Of a stretch of 64,000 nt of DNA, positions 1-11,111 are shown one piece after another. The position numbers were made by a program, and so were the translations under genes. Each line of letters begins with the position of its first letter. Position 1 is the stretch's first letter. The stretch spans positions 1,562,501-1,626,500 of the forward strand of contig NZ_SKBR01000001.1 in NCBI RefSeq assembly GCF_013450295.1. The letters are read 5' to 3'. The DNA comes from Streptomyces sp. AJS327 (lineage in GTDB: Bacteria; Actinomycetota; Actinomycetes; Streptomycetales; Streptomycetaceae). Below the pieces are notes generated by a model, which worked only from the letters and a program-made list of their open reading frames with translations, was not told the origin of the DNA and made no database searches.

Positions 1-1495
<1,495 letters not shown>

Positions 1496-1635
1496 GTAGG
1501 TGCTCGCGTTCACTGTGTGGTTTCTGAGACAACGACTATTCTTCTTTGTTTATTTTTGAAGAGTGTGTTGCGTGTTTTCCATGCCGATGTGGCTCATGCC
1601 CTTGTTTGTGGGGGGTGGGTTGTTGGTGTGGGTGT

Positions 1636-1754
1636 GTTTCGGTGGTTATAGCGGTGGGGGAACGCCCGGTTACATTCCGAACCCGGAAGCTAAGCCTGCC
1701 AGCGCCGATGGTACTGCGAGGGGGACCTCGTGGGAGAGTAGGTCACCGCCGAAC
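1636..1754 (+). rRNA. 5S ribosomal RNA
   Basis: A segment of about 119 bases begins GTTTCGGTGG and ends CACCGCCGAAC. It contains the conserved 5S core with CGCCCGGTTACATTCCGAAC and the GGGAGAGTAGG block, and its two ends pair to form helix I. It lies in the normal place after 23S in the same transcription unit. The exact ends are uncertain by a few bases. Confidence 0.95.
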
Positions 1755-1765
1755 TATTTGTGGAG

Positions 1766-1810
1766 GGCCCCTGGTCCCCGGCATTTCACGCTGGGACCGG
1801 GGGCCTTTTT
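1766..1810 (+). terminator. Rho-independent terminator of the rRNA operon
   Basis: A 13-bp stem (1766-1778 with 1793-1805, one G-T wobble) is separated by a 14-base loop and followed directly by TTTTT. It sits just after the 5S gene and is a textbook intrinsic terminator, unusual in this genome for having a real T-run. Confidence 0.93.
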
Positions 1811-1905
1811 CATGTGCGGATGCACCGGTGCCTGCCGGCACTCCTAGCGCGCCCGCTGTGCAGCTGCGCGAGACTTGATGTGCGGTTCCCAGACAGGAGT
1901 CATTG

Positions 1906-3846
1906 ATGTCCACCAACTCATCCGAGGACCGGCCCGAGCGCGGGTCCCGACCGTCTGGTTCGGATGGTCGGAACGATCGTGGCCGTCGGCGGCCGTCGAC
2001 CGGCGATGACCGGGGTGGGTTTCGGCGTACGGGCGGAGGCGGGGGCCGGGGTCGGGATGACCGGTCCGGTGGCCCTCGGCGGGATCGTGACGGCGGCCGC
2101 CCGGACGACCGTCGTGAGCGGGACGACCGTGGTGGGAGCCGTCGTCCGGAAGGCCGGGGGAACGCCGGTGAGGACCGGCGGGGTGGCGGCCGTCCGGGGT
2201 TCCGCCGTGACGACCGGGATCGAGGAGATCGGGGCCGGGAGCGGTCGCGGGACGACCGGGGCCGTGGTGATCGGAGCAGGGGCGAGGGCGGCCGGGACGA
2301 CCGTCCGTGGTCGAAGGACGGCCGCCGGGACTCCGGTGGCGGGCGCCCGCGTCGTGACGACCGGGGTTCCGGCCGTCCGGGAGGCGGCGCTGGCGGACGG
2401 TCCTACGGGTCGGGCGGCCGTGGCCGTGACGATCGGGGACGTGACGATCGGGGACGGGGCGACCGTCCGCGTGATGACCGGGGTCGGGACGGCTTCCGAG
2501 GAGGCCGGGACGGCGAGGGCCGTGGCGGTTTCCGCCGGGACGACCGTGGGCGGGACAGGGACAGGGGTCGGGAGCGTTCGCAGGACCGTTTCCGGGGCCG
2601 GGGCCAGGATCGCGATGGCCGAGGCCGCCGGGGCGATGACGCTCGACAGGACCGGGAACCGACGCGGCGTCTGCCGATCGCGGAGGACGTGACCGGCGAG
2701 GAGATCGACAAGGCCGTGAAGCAGGAGCTGATGAGCCTGCCGCGGACGCTCGCCGAGGACGTGGCGAAGAACCTGGTGATGGTGGCCCGGCTACTGGACG
2801 AGGACCCCGAGCAGGCCTACGGCTACGCGAAGGTCGCACTGCGGCTCGCCTCGCGTGTGCCGTCGGTTCGTGAGGCGGCGGGCTTCGCGGCCTACGCGAC
2901 GGAGAAGTACGCGGAGGCGCTGACGGAGTTCCGGGCGGCGCGGCGGATGACCGGGTTGCAGCACCTGTGGCCGGTGATGGCTGACTGCGAGCGCGGGCTG
3001 GGACGTCCGGAGAAGGCGCTGGCCATGGCGGGTGAGCCGGAGGTGCAGCAGCTCGACAAGGCGGGCCAGGTGGAGATGCGGCTGGTCGCGGCGGGGGCCC
3101 GCCGGGACATGGGCCAGGCCGACGCCGCGGTGGTGACCTTGCAGAGCCCGGAGCTGGCGTCGAACTCGGTACAGCCGTGGACGGCGCGGCTGCGGTACGC
3201 CTACGCGGACGCCCTGTTGGAGGTGGGCCGGGAGGAGGAGGCGCGGCAGTGGTTTGCCAAGACGCTGGACGCGGACCAGGAGGGGGTGACGAACGCCTCC
3301 GACCGGCTGGCGCTGCTGGACGGGGTGGAGTTCCTGGACGCGCTCGACCCGGACGCCGATCTTGAGGACGAGGAGGACGAGAGGGACGAGGCGGGTGCCC
3401 CCGAGGCCAGCCCGGGTGTCTCCGGGACGGACGGAGGGGACGCCTCGGGTGAGACGGACGTCCCGGGGGAGGCCGACGCTCCGCGTGGGGCCGCTGAGTC
3501 CGCCGGAACGGGGGCCGCGCTTCCCGGGGATGCCGGGGACGAGCCCCTCGCGTCCGGCTCGTCGGCTGCGGTGAGTGGGGAGGCCGCAGAGGCGCGGTCG
3601 GAGCCGGAAGGTGCGGCGTCCGCCGTGTCGCCCGGGCCGTCCGCCTCGGCAGCGGAGTCCTCGGTGCCGGAGCCTGGGCCCTCGGCGCCGGAGCCTGAGC
3701 GGTCCGTGGTGTCTCCCGCGCCGCCCGCGTCTCCGGCCTTCGTCGCTCCGGTGGAAGGTGAGGACGGGGATGTGACGGCTTCGGAGAGTGAATCGGCCGC
3801 TTCCGCTGAGGAGTTGGAGGGGCCGAGGGAGAACGACGGGCGGTAG
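1906..3846 (+). CDS. R/G/D-rich low-complexity protein with TPR-like core
   Basis: A protein of about 646 residues in three parts. Residues 1 to about 260 are low complexity, dominated by Arg, Gly and Asp in units such as DDRGRGDR and GGRDGEGRGGF, like RGG boxes of RNA-binding proteins. Residues about 262-480 are helical with paired helices and AYGYAKVALRLA/KYAEALTEFRAARR motifs, which suggest tetratricopeptide-like repeats. From about 485 the tail is acidic and rich in Ala, Ser, Pro and Glu. ATG at 1906 is preferred over the TTG one codon upstream because AGGAG lies at 1895-1899. Function is unknown. It begins 96 bases after the rRNA terminator, so RNA or ribosome association is an attractive but unproven inference. 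The repetitive N-terminus produces long spurious antisense frames. Confidence 0.85.
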   Translation: MSTNSSEDRPERGSRPSGSDGRNDRGRRRPSTGDDRGGFRRTGGGGGRGRDDRSGGPRRDRDGGRPDDRRERDDRGGSRRPEGRGNAGEDRRGGGRPGFRRDDRDRGDRGRERSRDDRGRGDRSRGEGGRDDRPWSKDGRRDSGGGRPRRDDRGSGRPGGGAGGRSYGSGGRGRDDRGRDDRGRGDRPRDDRGRDGFRGGRDGEGRGGFRRDDRGRDRDRGRERSQDRFRGRGQDRDGRGRRGDDARQDREPTRRLPIAEDVTGEEIDKAVKQELMSLPRTLAEDVAKNLVMVARLLDEDPEQAYGYAKVALRLASRVPSVREAAGFAAYATEKYAEALTEFRAARRMTGLQHLWPVMADCERGLGRPEKALAMAGEPEVQQLDKAGQVEMRLVAAGARRDMGQADAAVVTLQSPELASNSVQPWTARLRYAYADALLEVGREEEARQWFAKTLDADQEGVTNASDRLALLDGVEFLDALDPDADLEDEEDERDEAGAPEASPGVSGTDGGDASGETDVPGEADAPRGAAESAGTGAALPGDAGDEPLASGSSAAVSGEAAEARSEPEGAASAVSPGPSASAAESSVPEPGPSAPEPERSVVSPAPPASPAFVAPVEGEDGDVTASESESAASAEELEGPRENDGR

Positions 3847-3900
3847 GCCCCGGATCGGGCTGGCCGTTCGCTGAGAAGTGGGTCGCCGAGAAGCGGCCGC

Positions 3901-3923
3901 CCCTCTCCCTTCGGGGGAGAGGG
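3901..3923. terminator. Hairpin between convergent genes
   Basis: A perfect 9-bp stem CCCTCTCCC / GGGAGAGGG with loop TTCGG lies between the ends of the R/G/D-rich gene and desD. It can serve both strands. No T-run follows, as is common in Streptomyces terminators. Confidence 0.7.
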
Positions 3924-4003
3924 ACGGCGTGGTGGTGGGGAACAGGCGGGGGCGGGTGGGCTGTTGAGGCCCGTCCGGCCCCGCCTGTGTTGGTGCGGGT
4001 TGG

Positions 4004-5809
4004 TCAGGGGGCGTGGGGTGCCAGCGGGTTCTTGAGGGTGCCGACGAGCTGGAGCGCGCCCGCGGGGTCCTGGAGGTCCAGCATCTGCTGGTTGTCGCGC
4101 AGTTGGAGGCGGTTGAGGCAGGAGAGTGCGAACTCCTCGGTGAAGAGGTCGTACTGGCGGAAACGGTCTGCCAACTCGGGTGTGGACTTCTGGTACTCGG
4201 TGACGCACTCGGCGACGGTGCTCCAGAAGGCGTCCTCCGTCAGCGTGCCCTCGGTGTCGAGGGTGGCGCCGAGGAAGCGGAAGAAGCAGTCGAACACGTC
4301 GGTGAGCAGCGAGAGGATCTTCATGTCCTCGGGCACCTCGGCGCGGATGCGTTCCACCTCGGGCGGGAGGGGGGTCTCGGGGCTCATCACCGCGATCTCC
4401 TCGGCGATGTCCTTGAAGACGGCCCGGCGGGGCGCCCCGTGTTCGTCGAGGACGAGGATGACGTTCTCGCCGTGCGGCATGAAGACCAGTTGGTGCGCGT
4501 AGAAGCAGTGCAGCAGGGGGGTGAGGTAGGCGCGCAGGTAGCGGCGGAGCCATTCCTCGGGGGCCAGTCCGGACTGGTGGATGAGGGCCGCGGCGAGGGA
4601 GTGGCCGGACTCGTCGGTGTGCAGCAACGCGGCCATGGTGGCGAGCCGTTCGCCGGGCTGGAGGCGCGGAACCGGGCTCTCGCGCCAGAGGGCGGCGAGC
4701 ATCTTGAGGTAGGGGGAGCCCTTGGGGGCCGCCGCCTCGTAGGCGCCGGGGTGGTAGCCGACGGCGGCGCGTTCGCGGAGGATGCTGAGGCCGGTGTCGC
4801 GCAACCGCTCGTCGTCCTCGATGAGTTGGGCGAGCCAGTCGTTGATGGCCGGGGTGGCCTTCATATAGGCCGCGGAGAGTCCGCGCAGGAAGCCCATGTT
4901 GAGGACGGACAGGGCCGTCTTCACGTAGTCCTTCTCGGGGTGGCTGGTGTTGAAGAAGGTACGGATGGACTGCTGGGCGAGGTATTCGTCGTCGCCGTGG
5001 CCGAGGCAGACGAGGCGGCGCTCGGCCACCTCGGCGGCGAAGGTGATGGAGAGCTTGTTCCACCACTGCCAGGGGTGGACCGGCACGAGGTAGTAGTCGT
5101 GCAGGTCGAGCCCGTGCTCCGTCATGGTGGTGGCGAAGCGGTGCCGGGTGTCCGGGGAGAGTTCGGCGGCCACCAGGGTCTCGTAGTCGAGGTCGCGGGC
5201 GGTGGTGAAGGTGGCGTGCGCGCGGTGGGCGGCCAGCCAGATCAGGTGGACGGGGGCGCCGGTCTCGGGCGCGTAGGCGCGGTACTCGGCGATGTCGAAG
5301 CCCAGGCGGCCGTTGTTGGCGACGAAGCAGGGGTGCCCCTCCGTCATGCCGGTCTCGATGGCCTGGAAGTCGGAGCGGGCGAGTTCGCCTGCGGTGGGCT
5401 GTCCGGCGGCGAGTTTGTAGGCGCCGCTGCCCAGGGTGCTGCTGATCTCCTCCAGGTAGACGGGGAGGACCTGTTCGCCGAGGCCGAGGGTGCCGCGGAG
5501 TTCCGTGATGAACGCGAGGGCGTCCAGGGGGAGTTGGGCTCCGTCGCGGTGGCGGGTGATGCTGTCGGCGTCGATCTGCCAGTGGTCCAGGCTGAACCGG
5601 CGGGCGGTGAACCGGTACTCGGTGGCGCCGTCGTCGGCCCGGATCGCGTACTGGTCGTCGCCGGTGGTCAGCGGTTCGGGGGTGAGGAGCCGCTCGTGGG
5701 TGAACTCGGCGAGGGCCTTGCGTATCAGCGACCGGGTGGCCCGTTCCCAGCGTGCGGGGGTCAGGTGCGCGGTGGCGTGCTGGGGAGGTCCGGCGTGAGG
5801 GGTCGTCAT
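4004..5809 (-). CDS. desD: Desferrioxamine synthetase DesD (IucA/IucC family)
   Basis: A 601-residue NTP-dependent siderophore synthetase of the IucA/IucC superfamily, close to the usual DesD length. DesD joins N-hydroxy-N-succinyl- or N-acetyl-cadaverine units by amide bonds and closes the ring to give desferrioxamines E and B. Family hallmarks are visible: the ATP-grip part with GHPCFVANNGRLGFD, the VHPWQWWNK segment, HPEKDYVKTALSV and the FhuF-like C-terminal part with CFYAHQLVFMPHGEN. It is the last gene of desABCD; its ATG overlaps the desC stop in ATGA, which implies translational coupling. Cytoplasmic. Identification is secure because the whole four-gene order is present. Confidence 0.96.
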   Translation of the reverse strand: MTTPHAGPPQHATAHLTPARWERATRSLIRKALAEFTHERLLTPEPLTTGDDQYAIRADDGATEYRFTARRFSLDHWQIDADSITRHRDGAQLPLDALAFITELRGTLGLGEQVLPVYLEEISSTLGSGAYKLAAGQPTAGELARSDFQAIETGMTEGHPCFVANNGRLGFDIAEYRAYAPETGAPVHLIWLAAHRAHATFTTARDLDYETLVAAELSPDTRHRFATTMTEHGLDLHDYYLVPVHPWQWWNKLSITFAAEVAERRLVCLGHGDDEYLAQQSIRTFFNTSHPEKDYVKTALSVLNMGFLRGLSAAYMKATPAINDWLAQLIEDDERLRDTGLSILRERAAVGYHPGAYEAAAPKGSPYLKMLAALWRESPVPRLQPGERLATMAALLHTDESGHSLAAALIHQSGLAPEEWLRRYLRAYLTPLLHCFYAHQLVFMPHGENVILVLDEHGAPRRAVFKDIAEEIAVMSPETPLPPEVERIRAEVPEDMKILSLLTDVFDCFFRFLGATLDTEGTLTEDAFWSTVAECVTEYQKSTPELADRFRQYDLFTEEFALSCLNRLQLRDNQQMLDLQDPAGALQLVGTLKNPLAPHAP

Positions 5810-6432
5810 AGGGCGGGTCCTTCGGGGATGCGGCTGCCGGTGGTGTCGCTGTCACCCGGGGCGGTCCGGCTCCTGGCGGCCTGGAACTCCTCGCGGGTGC
5901 AGAAGCTCAGCGCGGCTTCCTTCTCGGGTTTGGTGAGGGTCCGCTCCACCCGGAAGCCGACGGCCTCGTTGAGGGCGTGGACGGCGGTGTTGCGGACGTC
6001 GGGCTCGACGACGATCCGTCGGGTGGTCTCGTCGGCGAAGAGCATCTCCACCACGGTGGTGATGACGGCCAGTGAGAAGCCCCGGAGCGGGGTGTCGGTG
6101 GGCGCGCAGAGGAAGTGCATGCCGACGTCGCCGGGTTGGTGGTCGTAGAGGCCCGTGAGTTCGACGTGGGCGGGGTCGTAGCGTTCCATCAGGAAGGCGG
6201 GCCGTCCCCGGTGCAGGCCCAGGAAGGCGTCGTGGTGGGGGGAGTTCGCGATGCTGGTGAACTCCTGCCGGACCTGTTCCGGGGTGGCGTCGCCCAGCAG
6301 GTAGAAGGCCGACTTGGGGTGGGTGACCCAGCGGTGCAGCAACTCGGCGTCGTCCAGGGGCTGGAGGGCGCGGAGCGCGAACTCGCCGAGCCCTGGGTCG
6401 TGCCGGGTGTAGAGGGGGGCGGGGGCGGTCAT
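5806..6432 (-). CDS. desC: Acyl-CoA acyltransferase DesC (GNAT family)
   Basis: A 208-residue GNAT-fold acyltransferase of the siderophore type (RhbD/IucB-like). In the pathway it transfers succinyl or acetyl groups from CoA to N-hydroxycadaverine. Visible features are the N-terminal strand with [19 protein letters not shown], the acidic [20 protein letters not shown] segment that forms the acyl-CoA site, and [19 protein letters not shown]. It overlaps desB upstream and desD downstream by four bases each, so desBCD are translationally coupled. Confidence 0.94.
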   Translation of the reverse strand: MTAPAPLYTRHDPGLGEFALRALQPLDDAELLHRWVTHPKSAFYLLGDATPEQVRQEFTSIANSPHHDAFLGLHRGRPAFLMERYDPAHVELTGLYDHQPGDVGMHFLCAPTDTPLRGFSLAVITTVVEMLFADETTRRIVVEPDVRNTAVHALNEAVGFRVERTLTKPEKEAALSFCTREEFQAARSRTAPGDSDTTGSRIPEGPAL

Positions 6433-7829
6433 CGGGCGGGGGCCTCCTCGTTGGGCGAGGGCGCGCCGAACTCCTGGAAGGCGATGGAGCGTTCGATGGG
6501 GTACACCTCGCGGCCCAGCAGTTCCCGGATGATGCAGGAGTTGCGGTAGGCGGCCATGCCCAGGTCGGGGGCGATGAAGCCGTGGGTGTGCAGTTCGGCG
6601 TTCTGGACGAAGACGTCCTGTCCGGTGACGTCGATGCTGTAGTTCCGGCGTACCGCGTACCGGCCCCGGTCGTCCCAGACGACGCGATCGGTGAGGGGCT
6701 TGAGGAAGTCGGGGACCCGCGCGTGGTAGCCGGTGGCGAGGACCAGCCCGTCACTGCTGAGGCTGAAGTCCCTCCGCTGTTCCTCCTGCCGGAAGGTGAG
6801 TGTGTAGTCGCCGCTGGTCGGGTCGTGTGAGGCACCGGTGAGCGCGGTGTTGGTCAGCAGGCGGGTGGGGCAGGGGGAGCGGCGGTTCTTGCGGTAGAGC
6901 AGATCGAAGATCTCGTTGATCAGCTCGGAGTTGATGCCCTTGTACAGGTTCTTCTGTGAGGCGACGAGGGTGTCGCGGGTCCCGGGCGGCAGGGCGTGGA
7001 AGTAGTCCGCGTAGTCCGGGGAGGTCATCTCCAGCGTGAGCTTGGTGTACTCCAGCGGGAAGAAGCGGGGGGAGCGGGTCACCCAGGTGAGTTCGTAGCC
7101 GTGGGTGTCGATGTCCTGGAGCAGGTCGAGGTAGATCTCGGCGGCGCTCTGTCCGCTTCCGACGATGGTGATGTTCCGCTTGCGCTGGAGCTGTTCCCGG
7201 TGTTCCAGGTAGCTGGAGTTGTGGATGAGGTCACCGCCGAGGTCCGCGCACTCGGCGGGGATGTGCGGGGCGGTGCCGGTGCCGAGAACGAGTTTGCGGG
7301 CCCGGTAGGTGCGCTGCTCCCCGGTCCCCGTGATCTCGGCGTGTACGAGGTAGCCGCCGCCGTCGCCGGTGTCGGAGCCGTTGAGCGTCTCGGTGAACTC
7401 GACGGCGGTGACGCGGTGTTGGAAGCGGATGGTGCCCAACTGGCCTGCGGCCCAACGGCAGTAGTCGTTGTACTCGGTGCGCAGCGGATAGAAGCTCTCG
7501 CGGATGTAGAAGGGGTAGAGCCGTCCGGACTGCTTGAGGTAGTTGAGGAACGAGTACGGCGAGGTGGGGTCGGCGAGGGTGACGAGGTCCGACATGAAGG
7601 GGGTCTGGAGGGTGCTGTCCTCCAGCAGCATGCCGGGGTGCCAGTCGAACTCCGGGCGTTCGTCGAGGAACACGCCGTTGAGGTCGTCGAGTGGTTCGGT
7701 GAGGCAGGCCAGTCCGAGGTTGAACGGGCCGAGACCGATGGCGGCGAAGTCGTGTATGTGGCCGGGGTCGTCCTGCTCGGGGACGGCGGGGGACCCGGTG
7801 GGGGAGGTCGGGGGGTGAGGGGTCGGCAC
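6429..7829 (-). CDS. desB: Cadaverine N-monooxygenase DesB
   Basis: A 466-residue flavin-dependent N-hydroxylating monooxygenase (lysine/ornithine N-hydroxylase family). It converts cadaverine to N-hydroxycadaverine using FAD, NADPH and O2. The FAD-binding motif [12 protein letters not shown] is near residue 32, the NADPH-binding motif [14 protein letters not shown] is in the middle, and the late ATGYHARVP motif is near residue 365. The start is GTG at 7829. It begins 18 bases after desA ends, with the same direction, consistent with one iron-regulated mRNA. The N-terminal 25 residues are Pro-rich and probably disordered. Confidence 0.95.
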   Translation of the reverse strand: MPTPHPPTSPTGSPAVPEQDDPGHIHDFAAIGLGPFNLGLACLTEPLDDLNGVFLDERPEFDWHPGMLLEDSTLQTPFMSDLVTLADPTSPYSFLNYLKQSGRLYPFYIRESFYPLRTEYNDYCRWAAGQLGTIRFQHRVTAVEFTETLNGSDTGDGGGYLVHAEITGTGEQRTYRARKLVLGTGTAPHIPAECADLGGDLIHNSSYLEHREQLQRKRNITIVGSGQSAAEIYLDLLQDIDTHGYELTWVTRSPRFFPLEYTKLTLEMTSPDYADYFHALPPGTRDTLVASQKNLYKGINSELINEIFDLLYRKNRRSPCPTRLLTNTALTGASHDPTSGDYTLTFRQEEQRRDFSLSSDGLVLATGYHARVPDFLKPLTDRVVWDDRGRYAVRRNYSIDVTGQDVFVQNAELHTHGFIAPDLGMAAYRNSCIIRELLGREVYPIERSIAFQEFGAPSPNEEAPAR

Positions 7830-7847
7830 GGGGACTCCGGTGGTCGG

Positions 7848-9368
7848 TCAGCTGGCGTGGGGGTGGCTGAGGGCGGGACGGGGTGGCGTGGCGCGCGCCG
7901 CCTCGGTCGCGTGGAAGCGATCCGCGTGCTGGGCGAGGAGGTCCAGCACGGTGGTGATGTCGGCCAGGGTGGTGTCCGGGTTGAGCAGCGTGAACTTCAG
8001 GTAGTGGCGGCCGTCCACGACGGTTCCCGCGACGATCGCCTCGCCGGAGGCGGCGAGGGCCTCCCGGGCGTGCAGGTTGGCCCGGTCGACCAGGGCCGGG
8101 TCGGCGGGGTGCCGGGGCACGTGCCGGAAGACCAGGGTGGAGAGCTGTGGTTCGGTGACGGTCTCGTAGCGCGGGTCCGCTGCGAGCAGTCGCCAGGTCT
8201 CGGCGGCGCGGTCCACGACCTCGTCGAAGAGCTCCCCGATGGCGTCGGCGCCCATGACGCGCAGGGTCATCCAGAGCTTGAGCGCGTCGAAACGGCGGGT
8301 GGTCTGGAGGGACTTGTCGACCTGGTTGGGGATCGCCATCTCGGCGGCCCGTTCCGGGTTGAGGTAGTCGGCGTGGTAGGTGACGTGCCGGAGGGCGGCC
8401 CGGTCACGGACCAGGATGGCGCTCGAACTGACCGGCTGGAAGAAGGACTTGTGGTAGTCGACGGTGACGGAGTCGGCGCGCGAGATGCCGTCCAGCAGTC
8501 CGTGGCGCCGGGAGACGAGCAGTCCGCAGCCGTAGGCGGCGTCCACGTGCAGCCAGACTCCGGCGCGTTCGCAGTGGTCGGCGATCTCCGGCAGCGGGTC
8601 GATGCTGCCGAAGTCGGTGGTGCCCGCGGTGGCGACGACGGCCATGACGGTCTCGCCGGCGCGAGCGCGGCGCTCCAGCTCCGCGGCGAGCGCGTCGGGC
8701 CGCATCCGGCGGGAGTCGTCGCACGGCACCGGGATGACGGCCTCGGCGCCGAGGCCGAGGAGGGTGGCGGCCTTCTCGACGCTGAAGTGACCGCACTCCG
8801 AGGCGAGGACCCGGAGCCGGGGCAGGATCTCGGCGGTGCGCAGGGGGGTCTCGGAGTTCTTGCGCACCAGCCGGCAGGTCTCGTCGCGGGCGAGCAGCAG
8901 CGCCTGGAGGTTGGACTGGGTGCCGCCGCTGGTGAACACCCCGTCGGCGTCCGGGCCGAGGCCGATCCGCCGCGTCGTCCAGTCGATCAGCCGCTGTTCG
9001 ATGAGGGTGCCGCCCGCGCTCTGGTCCCAGGTGTCGAGCGAGGAGTTGACGGCGGAGAGGACGGCCTCGCCGAGGACCGCGGGGATGACCACGGGGCAGT
9101 TGAGGTGCGCGAGGTATCTCGGGTGGTGGAAGTAGACGGCGTCGCGCAGGTAGACGGTCTCCAGTTCGTCGAGGGCGGCGGCGGGGTCGCTGAGGGGCCG
9201 CTCCAGATCGATGCCGGATATCTCCGGGGCCAGTTCGGCGGGGGTGACGCCGGTGAACGGCCGCTGGGTTCGGGCGATCCGTGCCGCGACCCGTCCGACG
9301 CCGTCGGTGAGGGAGTGCCGGTAGCGCTCCGCCGTTCTGTCGTTGAGCAGGTGTGACCTGCCGCTCAT
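7848..9368 (-). CDS. desA: PLP-dependent lysine decarboxylase DesA
   Basis: A 506-residue group II pyridoxal-phosphate decarboxylase that makes cadaverine from lysine, the first step to desferrioxamine. The PLP lysine is in DYHKSFFQPVSS, the cofactor-contacting aspartate in HVDAAYGCG, and the stacking histidine in ECGHFSVEKAATL. The start chosen (MSGRSHLLND) has GGAGG seven bases upstream; a longer frame would add 13 residues with no such site. It is the first gene of desABCD, and an iron box lies 52 bases before its start codon. The desE/desF genes found next to desA in S. coelicolor are not here. Confidence 0.95.
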   Translation of the reverse strand: MSGRSHLLNDRTAERYRHSLTDGVGRVAARIARTQRPFTGVTPAELAPEISGIDLERPLSDPAAALDELETVYLRDAVYFHHPRYLAHLNCPVVIPAVLGEAVLSAVNSSLDTWDQSAGGTLIEQRLIDWTTRRIGLGPDADGVFTSGGTQSNLQALLLARDETCRLVRKNSETPLRTAEILPRLRVLASECGHFSVEKAATLLGLGAEAVIPVPCDDSRRMRPDALAAELERRARAGETVMAVVATAGTTDFGSIDPLPEIADHCERAGVWLHVDAAYGCGLLVSRRHGLLDGISRADSVTVDYHKSFFQPVSSSAILVRDRAALRHVTYHADYLNPERAAEMAIPNQVDKSLQTTRRFDALKLWMTLRVMGADAIGELFDEVVDRAAETWRLLAADPRYETVTEPQLSTLVFRHVPRHPADPALVDRANLHAREALAASGEAIVAGTVVDGRHYLKFTLLNPDTTLADITTVLDLLAQHADRFHATEAARATPPRPALSHPHAS

Positions 9369-9419
9369 GAACTGTCCTCCCTGACGCGGACATTCGGCAT
9401 CGCACACGGACTCGTGCGA

Positions 9420-9438
9420 TGAGGTAAGGCTACCCTAA
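9420..9438. promoter_or_regulatory. Iron box (DmdR/IdeR-type operator) of desABCD
   Basis: The 19-bp TGAGGTAAGGCTACCCTAA matches the Streptomyces iron-box consensus TTAGGTTAGGCTCACCTAA at 15 of 19 positions. It lies 52 bases upstream of the desA start. A DtxR-family repressor (DmdR1) with Fe2+ would block transcription here when iron is sufficient. On the minus strand a TAGCCT hexamer inside the box could be the -10 element. Confidence 0.88.
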
Positions 9439-9610
9439 CTCGAACCTTCGGAGGAGGGCATACCGCCTTGTTCGTGAACGGCTGATAACCGGCGCGGCTC
9501 CCGTTCCGGTAACCCGACGGAGCGTCAACCACCCGAGGTACGGGAGGAGTTGGGGAAGCACCGGACGTGCGGGAACGGCGGGTGCGCCAGGGCGCGCGGC
9601 TGTTGACGCC

Positions 9611-10894
9611 TCAGTACCGGTCGGTGTCCAGGGTGCGGAGTACCAGTCCGGTGGCCGGTTTCGGCCCGAACGAGGTGGACTTGCGCGGCATGGTGACGCC
9701 GCGCTCCGCGAGGTCCCGGACGGTCTGCTCCGCGACCGGGCGCATCAGCACGGCCGTCCCGCCGCGTCGCGCCGCCTGCCCGAGCGCGGAACGCGCGTCG
9801 TGCAGGTAGCCGATGGCGGAGGAGCTGTCCGGCACGCCCCAGACCCGGTCCAGCAGGGCCGAGTGCAGGACCGAGGCGTCCAACGGGCCGTGCGGCCCCT
9901 CCGGCGCGTCGACCCGGCGCAGCAGGGTGGACGAGGGCTGGTCGAGGAGGTGGAAGCCCCCGGCCTCGGTGCCGTCGGCCAGCAGGAAGGCGGGGCCGGG
10001 GGCTGAGGCCAGCCGCTCCAGCGCGGCCGGGAGCGGCCCCGGGACCGGGCGCGTCCGGAAGGCGCCCGCCACCGAGTCGAGGGCGCGGTCGAGCGGCAGG
10101 CCGGGCAGCACCCGGTGGATGGCGTGCACCCGCAGGGGGTAGCGGTCGGTGTCCACCAGCAGCACCAGCCCGTAGTCCCAGGGCGACGCCGTCATGTCGC
10201 CCTCGCCCGGCGGGTGTTCGCCGCGCAGCCGCAGGTACGTCGCCCAGCGGTGGTGGCCGTCGGCGATCAGCGCGCGCTGCCGGGCGAGCGCCGCCGTGGC
10301 CGCCGTGATCCGCCCCGGGTCGGTGACGGCCCAGAGCCGGTGCGCGACGCCGTCCTCGGTGGTGGTGGCAAGCAGCGGGGTCCGCCCGGTGGCGTCCTCG
10401 ATGACCGTGGCGGCGTCACAGGCGGCGCCGCCGCCCCGGTACGAGAGCAGCAGCGGCTCGGGCTGGGTACCGGTCGCCCGCATCAGCGCCGCCCGGTCCT
10501 CGACGACCTCCTCTATCACGTCCTCGTGTGGCAGGACGACGCCCGCGCTCGGCGGGGTCAGTCGCAGCGCCCCGATCAGGCCGCGCTGGACGCCCTCCGG
10601 GGTGCGCTGCTCGTAGACGTACAGCGCGGGGGCGGGGTCGAGGACGAGCACGCCCTCGGCGCGCCAGCGGCGCAGCGTCTCGGCGGCCCGGCGGTGCCGG
10701 ACCCCGGGGTCGGCGTCCTGCGGAAGGATCAGCCGCACGATGTTGTACGGGTCGGCCGTCTCCAACTCCCGCAGCCCGTCCGGGCGGACGACCACGTCGT
10801 ACGGAGGGGAGGTCACCGCGGCGAGACCGCTGACCCGTCCGGGGGCGTAGCGCAGCCCACGGAAGGGCGCGAGGCGGAGGCCGTCGGCGGTCAT
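9611..10894 (-). CDS. DUF1015 family protein
   Basis: A 427-residue member of the DUF1015 family, widespread in bacteria and of uncertain function. Recognisable parts are the N-terminal PFRGLRYAP and TSPPYDVV segments, DPYNIVRLILP, the central ALIADGHHRWATYL motif with the diagnostic GHHR, and the C-terminal IGYLHDARSALGQA and MRPVAEQTVRDLAERGVTMPRKSTSFGPKP. The late MPRKSTSF motif is typical of the family. It is separated from desA by 242 bases and points the same way; it probably has its own promoter divergent from the HAD gene. No catalytic role is claimed. Confidence 0.9.
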   Translation of the reverse strand: MTADGLRLAPFRGLRYAPGRVSGLAAVTSPPYDVVVRPDGLRELETADPYNIVRLILPQDADPGVRHRRAAETLRRWRAEGVLVLDPAPALYVYEQRTPEGVQRGLIGALRLTPPSAGVVLPHEDVIEEVVEDRAALMRATGTQPEPLLLSYRGGGAACDAATVIEDATGRTPLLATTTEDGVAHRLWAVTDPGRITAATAALARQRALIADGHHRWATYLRLRGEHPPGEGDMTASPWDYGLVLLVDTDRYPLRVHAIHRVLPGLPLDRALDSVAGAFRTRPVPGPLPAALERLASAPGPAFLLADGTEAGGFHLLDQPSSTLLRRVDAPEGPHGPLDASVLHSALLDRVWGVPDSSSAIGYLHDARSALGQAARRGGTAVLMRPVAEQTVRDLAERGVTMPRKSTSFGPKPATGLVLRTLDTDRY

Positions 10895-11111
10895 CTGCGC
10901 ATGCTATGCCGGGGCGCACGGGTGGGGGGACGGGGGCATGGGGGGCGCGTGAGATCGGATGCGGGGAACCGCCGCGCGCCGGGGTGCGGACGGCACCACT
11001 CCGCCCGTACGCGATGATCGGTGCCGGGCCGCCGTGCCGGTGGCCCGGCGAAGCCAGTACGGGCAGGCCCGGGACCACGGGGCCCGGAGCACAGCACGAG
11101 GAGCGTGGACC

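Noticed and set aside
3201..5855. An 884-codon frame crossing the R/G/D-rich gene and desD
   Set aside because: It lies out of frame over a secure desD and its translation is low-complexity Pro/Arg.
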